A DNA stretch of 64,000 bases from Vibrio crassostreae (GCF_024347415.1 NZ_AP025477.1:1798001-1862000), one strand, 5' to 3'. Shown: positions 43,313 through 52,513, counted from the stretch's first letter. The notes: a model not told the origin generated them from the letters alone. Numbers and translations are program-made.

Positions 43313-43348
43313 TAAAAAAGAGAAGTAAACGCAAAGGCTTACTTCTCT
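43313..43348 (-). terminator. Intrinsic terminator of the GntR gene
   Basis: Minus-strand stem AGAGAAGTAA/TTACTTCTCT (10 bp, 10-nt loop) followed by a T-run (A5 on the + strand). About 50 bp past the stop codon. Confidence 0.85.
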
Positions 43349-43399
43349 CCCGTCTTGTTAACAAAAAGTTGTTAGAGCTGAATTGGAATGGTCAATTCG

Positions 43400-44134
43400 C
43401 TATGACTTGTTCTTAAGCAGATCTGAGAACACAACATGCAGGTCGCTCGATGCGGTGCTGCTGTCTAGGTTGAGCTTGGAACGAATGTGGCTTAGGTGTT
43501 CTTTCATCAACTCGACGGCTTGCTCTTCATCGCCAGACTCAATCGCATCAAGTAACCCTTCGTGTTCATCCAAAGAACAGTTCGAGTGATTACCTGTTTC
43601 GTATTGAGCGATCAGCAGTGAGGTTTGCGACACTAGGCTGCGCTGGAAGGCAAGCAGTGGTGCGTTTTCTGCCATTTCTGCCAGTTTGATGTGGAACTCA
43701 CCAGACAAACGTAATCCAGAGCCGTAGTCACCTTGGTCAAAGGCGCAGTTCTCTTTTGCGACCAATTTTCTGCACTCTTCTATCTGAGCTTTGGTCGCAT
43801 TTTTTACTGCAAGTTCAGTGATAGCAAGCTCCATCACTTCTCGCGCTTTAAATATCTGTTTGGCTTCGTCTACCGTTGGCGCAGCAATCATGGCACCTCG
43901 GTTTGGACGGATCACCACAACTTGTTCTAAAGAGAGACGCAATAAGGCACGGCGAATGATAGTGCGGCTAACGCCAAAGATCTCTGCTAGTGCTTCTTCG
44001 CTTAATTTGGTGGCTGGTGGCAGCCTTTGTTCTAGTATCGCGTCGAAGATATGGCAGTAAACAACATCGTCTTGAGTCTGGCCTGTTACTTTTGTTTTTA
44101 CACCTTTGGAGACAGAATTTTTGAGAGCTGTCAT
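43400..44134 (-). CDS. GntR-family regulator, FCD type
   Basis: 244-residue regulator with a winged HTH (about 30-90: LPPATKLSEEALAEIFGVSR then RRALLRL) and an all-helical FCD ligand domain (about 95-225, with metal-ligand-type His in SGEFHIKLAE and KEHLSHIR). Adjacent to xdhA and to three TGTATACA-type sites, including its own promoter (44201-44210). It therefore is the probable purine-catabolism repressor and is autoregulated. Ligand could be a pathway intermediate such as urate, allantoin or ureidoglycolate (inference). Confidence 0.9.
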   Translation of the reverse strand: MTALKNSVSKGVKTKVTGQTQDDVVYCHIFDAILEQRLPPATKLSEEALAEIFGVSRTIIRRALLRLSLEQVVVIRPNRGAMIAAPTVDEAKQIFKAREVMELAITELAVKNATKAQIEECRKLVAKENCAFDQGDYGSGLRLSGEFHIKLAEMAENAPLLAFQRSLVSQTSLLIAQYETGNHSNCSLDEHEGLLDAIESGDEEQAVELMKEHLSHIRSKLNLDSSTASSDLHVVFSDLLKNKS

Positions 44135-44200
44135 AGAGATAAGGGCCCTTGTTTAGTCGAGTTGGGTTGGTCGAGAATAATTCATGAGTGTTACTCTATA

Positions 44201-44210
44201 TTGTATACAT
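44201..44210. promoter_or_regulatory. TTGTATACAT operator at the GntR promoter
   Basis: One mismatch from the perfect ATTGTATACAAT palindrome and about 70 bp upstream of the regulator gene. A further half-site (CTATACAATG) follows at about 44215. Suggests autoregulation. Confidence 0.62.
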
Positions 44211-44328
44211 TTATCTATACAATGCCACCGGATGAAAGTGCGATGCACGCTTATTTGTTAATGACTTATAACATTTAGTTTGCAGTGAACTGTGTGCAAT
44301 CTAAAGCTTTAAGCCACTCTTCTTAAAA

Positions 44329-45015
44329 CTAGACGCGATTATCGCCACAGCTGTACGCGACGATCTGGCTGATTTCGCTCAGGCTGCGACCTGATTGCTG
44401 CTGCCACTCGTTGAAAGCCTTACTTGCCGCAACTTGTGCTCGCTTAGTGTTACGACCGCTATCAACCACATCTGTGCTGCGCAGGTGCGCTTCAACGTCC
44501 GATGATAAGATGAATGTGTCTTTACCCATCTGGCGCAAGGTGTAAGCACCGGTGTTACCACCTAATCGCTTACCGTGTTTCTTCAGGTAGTCCCAAAGTT
44601 CTGTAATGCGTTCTGATGGCCAGTCGGCAACCATTTGTGAGAATGAATCGGCTTCACGCTTGGCATTATGAATCATGGTGGCATTGGCAGGGATAGTCAT
44701 CACCTTAGTAAGGTGACGAATAATACGCGGGTCTTGCGCTTTCTGTTCCCACATCTCATTCGGCAGCATTAGCATCTTTTCGATGTCGAATTCAAAGAAC
44801 ACTTCTTCAAATTGCGGCCATTTCTTCCTCACCACATTCCACGAAATCCCACACTGGAATACCTTCTCGGTAAAGGCGGCTAGCCAACGGTCGTCGGTGA
44901 TTTGTGATAACTCGGCTTGTGAAAGAGGTGCACGAACAATCTTTTCGAGCTCAGCTGCCCCGCCTTTACGGTGAGCGGCACGTTGGTAAATGGTGTCGAA
45001 TTTTTCTTGGGTCAT
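44329..45015 (-). CDS. DNA-3-methyladenine glycosylase I-like protein
   Basis: 228-residue protein of the Tag family (helix-hairpin-helix DNA glycosylases). Family pattern seen in FTEKVFQCGISWNVVRKKWP and GNTGAYTLRQMGKDTF. It lacks the N-terminal Cys and C-terminal His-x-Cys zinc residues of E. coli Tag, so it belongs to a variant subgroup and its activity is uncertain. ATG 45015 is used; the upstream TTG 45027 would only add MEPP. Confidence 0.78.
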   Translation of the reverse strand: MTQEKFDTIYQRAAHRKGGAAELEKIVRAPLSQAELSQITDDRWLAAFTEKVFQCGISWNVVRKKWPQFEEVFFEFDIEKMLMLPNEMWEQKAQDPRIIRHLTKVMTIPANATMIHNAKREADSFSQMVADWPSERITELWDYLKKHGKRLGGNTGAYTLRQMGKDTFILSSDVEAHLRSTDVVDSGRNTKRAQVAASKAFNEWQQQSGRSLSEISQIVAYSCGDNRV

Positions 45016-45112
45016 TGGAGGTTCCAAACTAAAGCGATTCTTTATGATATGGGGATTAATTTCTATATGAAAAGGAGCTTAAGCCATTGTCTTCAAATCA
45101 AATGAAAGCCAA

Positions 45113-45610
45113 TTAAGAGATCTTTAATTCCATTTGATACAGGGGCCACGTTTTGCCATTGAACTCTTTGACGCTCGGCTCTTTGTCTACCACTTGAAAG
45201 CCGGCTTTGTCGTAGCATCGTTTCGCACCATAGTTTTGCTTGAATACGGCTAAGGTGATGGTGGTGACATCTGGTATTTCTTTCGCCGCTTCTAATGCAC
45301 TTTCAAGCATGGATTGCCCAAGCCCTTTGCCTCGTTGGTTTGGGTGAATCGCAACTCTGCAGAAACGAAGCTCACTGTCTGACATACGTTGAAACTCCAT
45401 AAAACCGAGCAAGTCATTAGCATTCGAGTTAGTGCTAGATGTGGAGAATGTGTAAAGCTCGACATGGGGCTCTTGAGAACGTTCGATTATGGAGGCGGCT
45501 TCTAACGGCCAACCAAAGGTTCGTCCGCCCCATAGTACGTAGTCTTCGAGTGATGTGAACCAAGTGACGATCTCGTCGGCGTCGGATGCTTTAAAGCGGT
45601 TTATTTCCAT
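45113..45610 (-). CDS. GNAT-family N-acetyltransferase
   Basis: 165 residues with the GNAT core: central strand SELRFCRVAIHPNQRGKGLGQSMLESAL holds the acetyl-CoA loop (motif A, NQRGKGLG), followed by YGAKRCYDKAGFQVVD (motif B). Substrate unknown. The gene is on its own strand block between a Tag-like gene and an HD-phosphohydrolase gene. Confidence 0.9.
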   Translation of the reverse strand: MEINRFKASDADEIVTWFTSLEDYVLWGGRTFGWPLEAASIIERSQEPHVELYTFSTSSTNSNANDLLGFMEFQRMSDSELRFCRVAIHPNQRGKGLGQSMLESALEAAKEIPDVTTITLAVFKQNYGAKRCYDKAGFQVVDKEPSVKEFNGKTWPLYQMELKIS

Positions 45611-45652
45611 ATCCTTGTCTCTTCCTTATCGCGTGTCTCTTTTTCTAAACCG

Positions 45653-46279
45653 CTAAACTTCCGCACCCAACTGCTCAAGGAAGCCACGCATGTAATTGGT
45701 GCGCTTGTTGGCTTCTAACTTGGCGGACTCTGTATTCATGGTTTCAGCGAGCTTAAACAGCTTCACGTAGAAGTGGTCGACGCTGTAATGCTTGTCATCC
45801 AAGTTACGATGTTCCGCGAACGGGTCTTCGTGATTATAGAGTTCAGCGTTAAAGCTCTGGCCAACGTATAAACAGCGAGCGATGCCAATCGCACCGAGAG
45901 AATCTAGGCGATCAGCATCTTGAACAATCTGTGCTTCCAAGGTTTCTGGTGTGATGTTAGCGCTGTAGCTGTGAGTGACAATCGCGTGATGGATCTCGTC
46001 GAGATAAGACGCGGGATAGTCGATAGATTTGAGGAAAGAGATCGCCTTGTCTGCTGCCATTTGTGAGCTTTTGGCTCTGTCTGGATGGTTCTTAGGAAAG
46101 GTGAAGCAATCGTGAAGGTAAGCGGCAGGTAAAACGACTTCAAGCTTAGCCAGTTCTTGAGCACACAAAGCTTTGGCGGTTTTAACGACGCGCTTAATGT
46201 GGCTAATGTCGTGCGCTGCATCTTGTGTCATTTCTCGTTGTGCAAAATCAAACAGTTGGTCTTCAAATTTTTCCTTCAC
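45653..46279 (-). CDS. HD-domain phosphohydrolase
   Basis: HD-superfamily hydrolase of about 208 residues. Metal motif HDISHIKRVVKTA (first His-Asp), the central HD in PAAYLHDCFTF, a conserved H/D set in EIHHAIVTHS and DADRLDSLGAIG. This is the YedJ/YpgQ-like group, which act on nucleoside or deoxynucleoside phosphates. The frame could begin 15 codons earlier at 46324, but GTG 46279 has GGAGAAAGAG ahead of it and starts VKEKFEDQL, like family members. Confidence 0.85.
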   Translation of the reverse strand: MKEKFEDQLFDFAQREMTQDAAHDISHIKRVVKTAKALCAQELAKLEVVLPAAYLHDCFTFPKNHPDRAKSSQMAADKAISFLKSIDYPASYLDEIHHAIVTHSYSANITPETLEAQIVQDADRLDSLGAIGIARCLYVGQSFNAELYNHEDPFAEHRNLDDKHYSVDHFYVKLFKLAETMNTESAKLEANKRTNYMRGFLEQLGAEV

Positions 46280-46395
46280 GCGTCTCTTTCTCCATATGTA
46301 GACGTTAGCAATCTTGTTGATCACCTAGCATTTATTTCACATCGACTTTAACAGTTTCAAGCGCGATTTTTTATCTTTTATAAAAACTATACCAA

Positions 46396-46423
46396 CAAAA
46401 AAACCGACTCTGTGAGTCGGCTT
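46396..46423 (-). terminator. Intrinsic terminator after the HAD gene
   Basis: Minus-strand stem CCGACTC/GAGTCGG, loop TGT, with A8 on the + strand giving a T-run in the transcript. It is 53 bp past the stop at 46476. Confidence 0.85.
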
Positions 46424-46475
46424 AATAGAGAGGCTTGTCTACGTTGATAAAAGCATTATCAACGGTAGTGAGAGC

Positions 46476-47135
46476 CTAAGCTGCAGCTTGTTGAAGCTGT
46501 GCCAATACATGATGTAGAGAAGGGCTGATGGTGTGACCAAGCGCTTTTACTTCGTCACATGGCTCTACTAAATCAGGGATCTGGAAGCTGATCATGTTGG
46601 CTGCCATAGAAGCGCGAATGCCGTTGTTTGAATCTTCAAACGCCAAGCAAGTTTCAGGCGCAACACCTAGGCGTTCTGCCGCCAGCAAGTAAATTTCTGG
46701 GTGAGGCTTACCGTGAGTCACTTCGCAGCCGGTGCTTAGTGAAGTGAAGTAAGAATCTAGGCCTGCTAACTCAAGCTTCTTCTTGGCGATATCTAGTTGA
46801 GTTGAGGTTGCTACCGCGATTGGAATGTCATTCGACTTTAGCCACTCCAGCAACTCAATTACGCCATCTTTTACCGGGATTGCTTGGTTTTTAACAATCG
46901 CACTGTAGCGGGTTCGCCATTCGTTATTCAGCGCTGGGTAGTCTAGGTTTTCACCGTAACCATTTCGAAAAATCTGTTCGATGGTTTTTGCATTACAACC
47001 AATGATGCCTAGGTAAACATCTTGCAAAAACGGAACACCTTGCGCGTGACATGCTTCTTCAAATACCCGCATACAAAGTCGCTCGGTGTCGAGCAGCAGT
47101 CCATCCATATCAAAAATAGCAGCTTGAAAATTCAT
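46476..47135 (-). CDS. HAD-family phosphatase, beta-PGM-like
   Basis: 219-residue HAD hydrolase. Motif I FDMDGLLLDTERL (nucleophile Asp, acid/base Asp), motif II Thr/Ser in ATSTQLD, motif III Lys in HGKPHPEIYLLAAERLG and motif IV EDSNNGIRA. The cap region is helical, as in beta-phosphoglucomutase/phosphatase group members (YcjU, GPP, YniC). Substrate probably a sugar phosphate; unknown. Confidence 0.92.
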   Translation of the reverse strand: MNFQAAIFDMDGLLLDTERLCMRVFEEACHAQGVPFLQDVYLGIIGCNAKTIEQIFRNGYGENLDYPALNNEWRTRYSAIVKNQAIPVKDGVIELLEWLKSNDIPIAVATSTQLDIAKKKLELAGLDSYFTSLSTGCEVTHGKPHPEIYLLAAERLGVAPETCLAFEDSNNGIRASMAANMISFQIPDLVEPCDEVKALGHTISPSLHHVLAQLQQAAA

Positions 47136-47545
47136 ATACGTGGTTCTTTATGTGTTGTCGTCGTGAGGGCGAGTATTTTGACATAGTGTCTAAGGATAGG
47201 CGAGTCAGCGTTGAGTTAGAATCGGAAGTATGGGTGTGCAATATGCTTCTGAATGACTTGAAATCTCATTAATTCAAGTTGGAATAATATCGTTCAGTTA
47301 TGAGTTTAGTATTTTATAGGCGATACAGATCTAACAGAAACAATTATGATTATTCCACATAACAAATCTAGGTTTTTGGTCTGGCTTCTTATTACATTTC
47401 ATAAACTTACAAGCCGGTTAGCGTGACCATAATCTTATAAAAAACAATTAACGGAAGCCGGCAATCATAGTGTGACCAAGCAATAAGTAAAAGGCTGAAC
47501 TTAGGGAGAAAATAACATTAGTCCACATTTTTAGCAGGGTTGCTT
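47136..47545. other. Gap upstream of the Dcu transporter gene
   Basis: 410 bp without a gene. Inverted repeat ACTTGAA-N10-TTCAAGT at 47256-47279. Two AAGCCGG sequences (47411, 47455) each followed by a GTGACCA (47423, 47472) form a degenerate direct repeat close to the gene, perhaps sites for a two-component or FNR/Arc-type regulator (not identified). Confidence 0.4.
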
Positions 47546-48874
47546 ATGTTGTATTTTGAGTTTCTATTTTTATTAGTCGTCCTTTATATCGGGTCTCGGT
47601 ATGGCGGTATTGGCTTAGGTGTTGTCTCTGGTATTGGTTTGGTTATCGAGGTGTTTGTCTTCAAGATGCCACCAACGTCTCCACCTGTCACCGTCATGTT
47701 GATCATCCTCGCTGTTGTGACTTGTGCTTCGATTTTAGAAGCGGCTGGTGGCTTAAAATACATGCTGCAAGTGGCGGAAAGGGTGCTGAGAAAGAACCCG
47801 AAACGCGTCACCTTGATAGCCCCGTTTGTGACTTATTCGATGACTTTCCTATTGGGTACTGGCCACGCGGTGTATTCCATCATGCCTATCATCGGTGATG
47901 TGGCATTGAAGAACGGGATTCGTCCTGAGCGCCCAATGGCGGCGGCGTCTGTAGCGTCTCAACTGGCTATTACTGCCTCGCCAATTTCAGCTGCTGTGGT
48001 GTATTACCTCGCGCAGCTTTCTGATATTCAACATTCTATTACTCTGCTTTCTATTTTGATGGTGACGGTGCCTGCAACGCTGTTTGGTACGTTCTTACTT
48101 TCTTTGTATAGCTTGAAACGCGGTAAAGAGCTGAACGATGATCCTGAATACCAAGCGCGTCTAAAAGATCCTGAGTGGAAAAAGCGTATCGAAAGCACCA
48201 CAGCGACGTCTTTGGATGAAGTGCTGCCAACTTCGGCTCGTAATGCGGTTTTGATTTTCCTACTGTCAATTGTCGTGATTGTTATCGTGGCGATGGTACC
48301 TGAGATCAGAACCATCGTAGACGGCGACAAGCCAATCAAGATGTCGGTGATCATTCAAATGATGATGCTCTGCTTCGGCGGTATAATCTTGCTGGCAACC
48401 AAAACTGACCCGCGAGATGTGCCAAACGGCGTGGTATTCAAATCGGGTATGGTGGCAGCGATTGCTATCTTTGGTATCGCATGGATGTCGGATACTTACT
48501 TCCAATACGCAATGCCTCAGTTTAAATCTGGCATCGTGGAAATGGTAACTAACTACCCATGGACGTTCGCACTGGCGCTATTCATCGTATCGGTTGTGGT
48601 GAACTCGCAAGCCGCGACGGCTCGTATGATGCTACCTGTTGGCCTTGGTTTAGGGTTGGATCCAGCGCTGCTTATCGGTTTGATGCCAGCAGTGTACGGC
48701 TACTTCTTCATCCCGAACTATCCATCAGATATTGCAACCGTGAACTTCGATGTGTCTGGTACCACTAAGATTGGTAAGTGGTACTTCAACCACTCATTCA
48801 TGTCGGTCGGTTTAATCGGTGTAGTCGGCGCATGTTGTTTAGGCTACGCACTGGCTCAGATTTTTATCGCTTAA
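47546..48874 (+). CDS. Anaerobic C4-dicarboxylate transporter, DcuA/DcuB family
   Basis: 443 residues with about 10-12 hydrophobic helices; family segments GTGHAVYSIMPIIGDVA, RPERPMAAASVASQLAITASPISAAVV and NSQAATARMMLP. Dcu proteins exchange fumarate, malate or aspartate for succinate across the inner membrane, mainly without oxygen. ATG 47546 preferred over TTG 47540: AGCAGGG lies 6 nt upstream. Confidence 0.94.
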   Translation: MLYFEFLFLLVVLYIGSRYGGIGLGVVSGIGLVIEVFVFKMPPTSPPVTVMLIILAVVTCASILEAAGGLKYMLQVAERVLRKNPKRVTLIAPFVTYSMTFLLGTGHAVYSIMPIIGDVALKNGIRPERPMAAASVASQLAITASPISAAVVYYLAQLSDIQHSITLLSILMVTVPATLFGTFLLSLYSLKRGKELNDDPEYQARLKDPEWKKRIESTTATSLDEVLPTSARNAVLIFLLSIVVIVIVAMVPEIRTIVDGDKPIKMSVIIQMMMLCFGGIILLATKTDPRDVPNGVVFKSGMVAAIAIFGIAWMSDTYFQYAMPQFKSGIVEMVTNYPWTFALALFIVSVVVNSQAATARMMLPVGLGLGLDPALLIGLMPAVYGYFFIPNYPSDIATVNFDVSGTTKIGKWYFNHSFMSVGLIGVVGACCLGYALAQIFIA

Positions 48875-48895
48875 TGAATTAGCTAAATAGCAAAC

Positions 48896-48925
48896 AAAAA
48901 CAGCGCCTGAATTGGCGCTGTTTTT
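48896..48925 (+). terminator. Intrinsic terminator after the Dcu gene
   Basis: AAAAACAGCGCC/GGCGCTGTTTTT with loop TGAATT, directly after the gene. Works on both strands in principle. Confidence 0.9.
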
Positions 48926-48979
48926 GTATATGACGCTTGAAAAGGTATGTGAATTAAGTAAAAAGCAACTCAGGTCAAA

Positions 48980-49001
48980 ATATTAGCTAATATTATTAGT
49001 T
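48980..49001. promoter_or_regulatory. LacI-type operator ahead of the aldose epimerase gene
   Basis: 22-bp sequence ATATTAGCTAATATTATTAGTT containing the perfect 13-bp palindrome CTAATA-T-TATTAG (48987-48999), identical to the sequence at 51325-51346 before the glycoside hydrolase gene. 55 bp upstream of the gene start. Confidence 0.68.
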
Positions 49002-49054
49002 TTGTGTAGGTTAGTGGTGATATAACGCTATTTTTGTGAGACGAAGAGGCACTA

Positions 49055-50119
49055 ATGATTACTAACTTTGAGCAATTAGAGCAAGACATGGCATCCACTC
49101 CATCGTTTGATGGTCAGTTAGCTAAACTGGTCCACCTCAAGAACAGCAATGGAATGAGCGTATCACTCATGGATATTGGAGCTACTTGGTTGAGTTGTTC
49201 TATACCAGTGAATGAAGAAGATCGAGAGGTGTTACTTCGCTCACCCAATATGGCTGAACATATGGAGCAGAGCTCTTATTTTGGGGCGATTGTTGGGCGT
49301 TTTGCAAACCGTATCGCTAAAGGCCAATTCGAACTTGAAGGGAAGCGCTACCAACTCGGAGTTAATAATGGTGAAAACTCATTACATGGTGGAGTAGAGG
49401 GCTTTGATAAAAAGCGTTGGAGCATTGTTGAACAAAGTGCACAAAAGGTAGTGTTTACTCTTCATACCAAAGATGGTGAACAAGGGTATCCGGGTAATCT
49501 TGCTGTCAAAGTTACCTACTCTCTAACGGATGACAACCAAGTATCTATTTCTTATGAAGCCACTACCGATAAGACTTGCCCCGTTAACTTAACCAATCAT
49601 GCATACTTTAATTTGGCTGGTGAGGCTTCTGGTTCGAAAAGCTTGGATCATGTATTGCAGTTGAGTTCAGGCCATTACTTACCAACGGATCAAGGCTTAA
49701 TCCCAACGGGAGAAATTAAGGCGGTTAAGGATACGAGTTTTGATTTTTCACAAGCAAAGCTCATTGGGCGAGATTTTCTGACTGAGTCGGACCAGAAAAT
49801 GGCTGGTGGTTATGATCATGCCTTTGTTTTTCAGCAGGAAGTGACTGATGGGAAATCGACAGCAGCGATACTCATATCGCCTAATAAAGACCTTACAATG
49901 AGGGTGAAAACAACAAAACCAGCAGTACAATTTTATTCAGGAAACTTTTTGGCAGGGACACCCGGTAAGAGCAAACACTACGAACTGTATGACGGGCTTG
50001 CTCTGGAAACACAATACCTTCCAGATGGTCCTAATAAGCCCGAATGGGGTAGTAAGAGAGGTGTATTAAACCCGGAGGAAACCTACCAACATCAAACGGT
50101 TTATCAGTTTGAGTTTTAG
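49055..50119 (+). CDS. galM: Galactose mutarotase/aldose 1-epimerase
   Basis: 354-residue GalM family enzyme that interconverts alpha and beta aldoses. Seen: GRFANRIAKGQFELEGKRYQL near the start (NR-A), NNGENSLHGGVEGFDKKRW, catalytic His in NLTNHAYFNLAGE, and YDHAFVFQQE; the catalytic Glu is in the ALETQYLPDGPN motif. Cytosolic, no signal peptide. Probably co-regulated with the LacI, GH and GPH genes, so it may convert the sugar released by that hydrolase. Confidence 0.92.
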   Translation: MITNFEQLEQDMASTPSFDGQLAKLVHLKNSNGMSVSLMDIGATWLSCSIPVNEEDREVLLRSPNMAEHMEQSSYFGAIVGRFANRIAKGQFELEGKRYQLGVNNGENSLHGGVEGFDKKRWSIVEQSAQKVVFTLHTKDGEQGYPGNLAVKVTYSLTDDNQVSISYEATTDKTCPVNLTNHAYFNLAGEASGSKSLDHVLQLSSGHYLPTDQGLIPTGEIKAVKDTSFDFSQAKLIGRDFLTESDQKMAGGYDHAFVFQQEVTDGKSTAAILISPNKDLTMRVKTTKPAVQFYSGNFLAGTPGKSKHYELYDGLALETQYLPDGPNKPEWGSKRGVLNPEETYQHQTVYQFEF

Positions 50120-50127
50120 GTGTTAAT

Positions 50128-50148
50128 GGTGGGCTATGCGCCCACTTT
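50128..50148. terminator. Hairpin between convergent galM and lacI-type genes
   Basis: GTGGGC/GCCCAC with a 5-nt loop, then CTTTGT. Short stem and poor T-run; may serve both genes. Confidence 0.45.
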
Positions 50149-50151
50149 GTC

Positions 50152-51159
50152 CTACTTGGTCGAGGAGGTACGGATAATCAATTCGCCTTCCACTTTTCGC
50201 TTGCTCGATAGCAAGGGTTGCTCCTCAATCAGCGCCATTAAGGATTCAACCGCTAGTTTACCCATATCTGAATAAGGCAACTCAACCGATGTTAATGCAG
50301 GGAAGCTTTCCGACGCGATCTGTTGATTGTCGTAGCCAACTACCGCGACATCTTGAGGGATCTTAAGCCCTAGTTCAGCCAGTGCTTGATAGCACCCCAT
50401 CGCCATGTAATCACTACCACAAAAGATAGCTTCTGGTGGTTGAGCTGACTTAAACAAAGCTAATGTCTGCTGATGTGCTTCTTTTAAAGACCAACTAGCT
50501 TCAGCTAAGTAATCACTATTTGGGATAATGTCCGCATCAATTAGCGCCTGACGGTAGCCTTCGCTTCGCTGTTGACTTGCCAGCATCCAATTCTCGCCTG
50601 TGAGCATAGCAATGCGACGATAGCCTTGCTGCGTGAGGTGAGAAACGGCTTTGTAAGCACCAATCATATCGGCAGGCAAAATACTTGGTGTATCACTAAG
50701 GCTTTCATTGGTGCAATTTAAGAGCACTGTTGGTAGCGTCGTATTAACTCTTTGTTGTTCAAGGTCTCGAGTCATACTCGATGCATAAACCAAACCTGCG
50801 TAATCACCGCTGTTGATTTCCGCCTCAATTTTACTCGCTAGTACTTCATCGTGGCTGTAATTAAACGTCACTAAAATATAGTCATTCGCCCAAGCCTCTT
50901 CACGCGCAGCGTTAATAGCGTCAATGAAAGGGTCATAACTCGATAGTCCGTTGATAACCAAAGCGACTTTTTTAGGGCGACCTAGCGCATGAGCCACTTT
51001 TTTATTTCTGTAGCCCAATGATTCTGCGGTTTCAATCACCTTGTGTTTGGTGGCATCAGCAATCTTGACTGATGTTGAGCCGTTTAACACCAAGGATACG
51101 GTTGATTGTGACACGCCTGCTGCCGCCGCTATGTCACTCATGGTTACTTTCTTAGCCAT
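50152..51159 (-). CDS. LacI-family transcriptional regulator
   Basis: 335 residues: HTH (about 3-25, MSDIAAAAGVSQSTVSLVLN) and hinge, then a periplasmic-binding-protein-like effector domain. Unlike most LacI proteins, the operators near it lack a central CG. It lies between the epimerase and hydrolase genes and has a site CTAA-AGATA-TTAG at 51187-51199 in its own promoter. Likely local repressor of the sugar locus; ligand unknown. Confidence 0.9.
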   Translation of the reverse strand: MAKKVTMSDIAAAAGVSQSTVSLVLNGSTSVKIADATKHKVIETAESLGYRNKKVAHALGRPKKVALVINGLSSYDPFIDAINAAREEAWANDYILVTFNYSHDEVLASKIEAEINSGDYAGLVYASSMTRDLEQQRVNTTLPTVLLNCTNESLSDTPSILPADMIGAYKAVSHLTQQGYRRIAMLTGENWMLASQQRSEGYRQALIDADIIPNSDYLAEASWSLKEAHQQTLALFKSAQPPEAIFCGSDYMAMGCYQALAELGLKIPQDVAVVGYDNQQIASESFPALTSVELPYSDMGKLAVESLMALIEEQPLLSSKRKVEGELIIRTSSTK

Positions 51160-51186
51160 TGTTCATCTTGTCGGTAATTCTCTTAA

Positions 51187-51199
51187 CTAAAGATATTAG
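51187..51199. promoter_or_regulatory. LacI-type operator in the regulator's own promoter
   Basis: CTAA-AGATA-TTAG matches the outer bases of CTAATATTATTAG; 28 bp upstream of the regulator start. Confidence 0.5.
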
Positions 51200-51324
51200 C
51201 TAAAGATTTCATTCGGGTCATCCTCTAAAGACTTTGATCACAAGTTTCTAACTGAGAAACCTGAAAGCTGTGATGGCTGCCACGTTTACTCCTAGAACAT
51301 ATAGCGGTTAGATTATTAATTAAT

Positions 51325-51346
51325 ATATTAGCTAATATTATTAGTT
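51325..51346. promoter_or_regulatory. LacI-type operator ahead of the glycoside hydrolase gene
   Basis: Same 22-bp sequence as 48980-49001, with the palindrome CTAATATTATTAG at 51332-51344, 27-48 bp before the hydrolase gene. Confidence 0.68.
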
Positions 51347-51372
51347 GATATGTTATTTTTAAGGTGAGTAAG

Positions 51373-52443
51373 ATGCAAAAGTGGTCCGAAGATAAAGCGT
51401 GGCAATGGCAGAAAGAACATGGCTGGTTGCGTGGCTTTAACTATTTACCGAGAACAGCCGTGAATTGGAATGAAATGTGGCAGGCCGACTCATTTTCACC
51501 GGAAATAATCGAACAGGAGTTGGCGTGGGCGAGAGAGGTTGGCTACAACACGCTGCGTACCAATTTGCCTTTCATTGTGTGGCAGGTTGACCGTCAAGGA
51601 CTGCATGAGCGAATTGAGCACTTCTTAGATATTTGTGAACGAAACCAGATCAAGGTGATGATGACCCCAATGGATGATTGTGGTTTTTCTGGTGACCACC
51701 CATATCTTGGTGAACAAAAGTCACCAGTGCCAGATCTCCACAATAGCCAAGCTGCGGCAAGCCCTGGTCGTAATGTTGTGATGGACAAGTCGCAATGGAG
51801 TGACGTTGAGACTTACATTCGCGACATCATCTCAACATACAAAAATGACCCGAGAATTGTCATTTGGGATCTCTACAACGAACCGACCAACCGCATGATC
51901 TTTACCAAGAATGGTGAACTTGCTTACGACGAGGCGATGGAAAGATTCAGCCATGAATTGATGGTAAAAGCCTTCGAGTGGGCGCGCGACGAAAGCCCAT
52001 CACAACCTCTAACGGTAGGGGCATGGCACGCTCCGAGCATTTTGGAACGCAGTTTACCTATTTATGAACATCCAACAGACCGTAAAGCAATGGAGCTATC
52101 TGACATCATTACGTTCCATGCTTATTTGCCGATAGATCTATTCCGCGAAGCCGTTGAAATTATTGAAAAATACAACCGCCCAATGATGTGTACTGAGTGG
52201 CTAGCGCGTCACGCTGAATCACATCTTCATGAACAACTTCCTATTTTCCACAATAAATCAATTGGTTGCTATCAATGGGGCTTAGTCAAAGGTAAGACTC
52301 AAACGCATCTGCCTTGGCCTGAGATCAAACGCAATGACAGCAACTATGCAACTCGATGGTTCCACGATCTGCTTGATGAGCAAGGACAGCCATATGACCC
52401 AAGCGAAGTGCAATTAATCAAAAGACTCGCAGAAGTGGATTAA
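51373..52443 (+). CDS. Clan GH-A glycoside hydrolase, GH5-like
   Basis: 356-residue (beta/alpha)8 hydrolase. Acid/base Glu170 in [10 protein letters not shown] and nucleophile Glu275 in [10 protein letters not shown] are the clan-A pair; [15 protein letters not shown]-like TFHAYLPID are supporting. No signal peptide, so it acts inside the cell on a sugar taken up by the GPH symporter at 52514. ATG 51373 preferred over GTG 51364 because AAGG lies 8 nt upstream. Family assignment to GH5 is uncertain; substrate unknown, perhaps a beta-linked galactoside or mannoside. Confidence 0.82.
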   Translation: MQKWSEDKAWQWQKEHGWLRGFNYLPRTAVNWNEMWQADSFSPEIIEQELAWAREVGYNTLRTNLPFIVWQVDRQGLHERIEHFLDICERNQIKVMMTPMDDCGFSGDHPYLGEQKSPVPDLHNSQAAASPGRNVVMDKSQWSDVETYIRDIISTYKNDPRIVIWDLYNEPTNRMIFTKNGELAYDEAMERFSHELMVKAFEWARDESPSQPLTVGAWHAPSILERSLPIYEHPTDRKAMELSDIITFHAYLPIDLFREAVEIIEKYNRPMMCTEWLARHAESHLHEQLPIFHNKSIGCYQWGLVKGKTQTHLPWPEIKRNDSNYATRWFHDLLDEQGQPYDPSEVQLIKRLAEVD

Positions 52444-52513
52444 TTGCCTGTGAGCCAGACGTAAGTACTGGCTCGTTAGCCAATCTATAATTAACTAAAT
52501 TGAGACGTGAACT

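Larger units (their letters stand above)
42955..43399. other. Gap between xdhA and the GntR regulator gene
   Basis: 445 bp holding the xdhA promoter region with one perfect and one imperfect TGTATACA operator and, at the other end, the terminator of the regulator gene. No gene seen. Confidence 0.6.
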
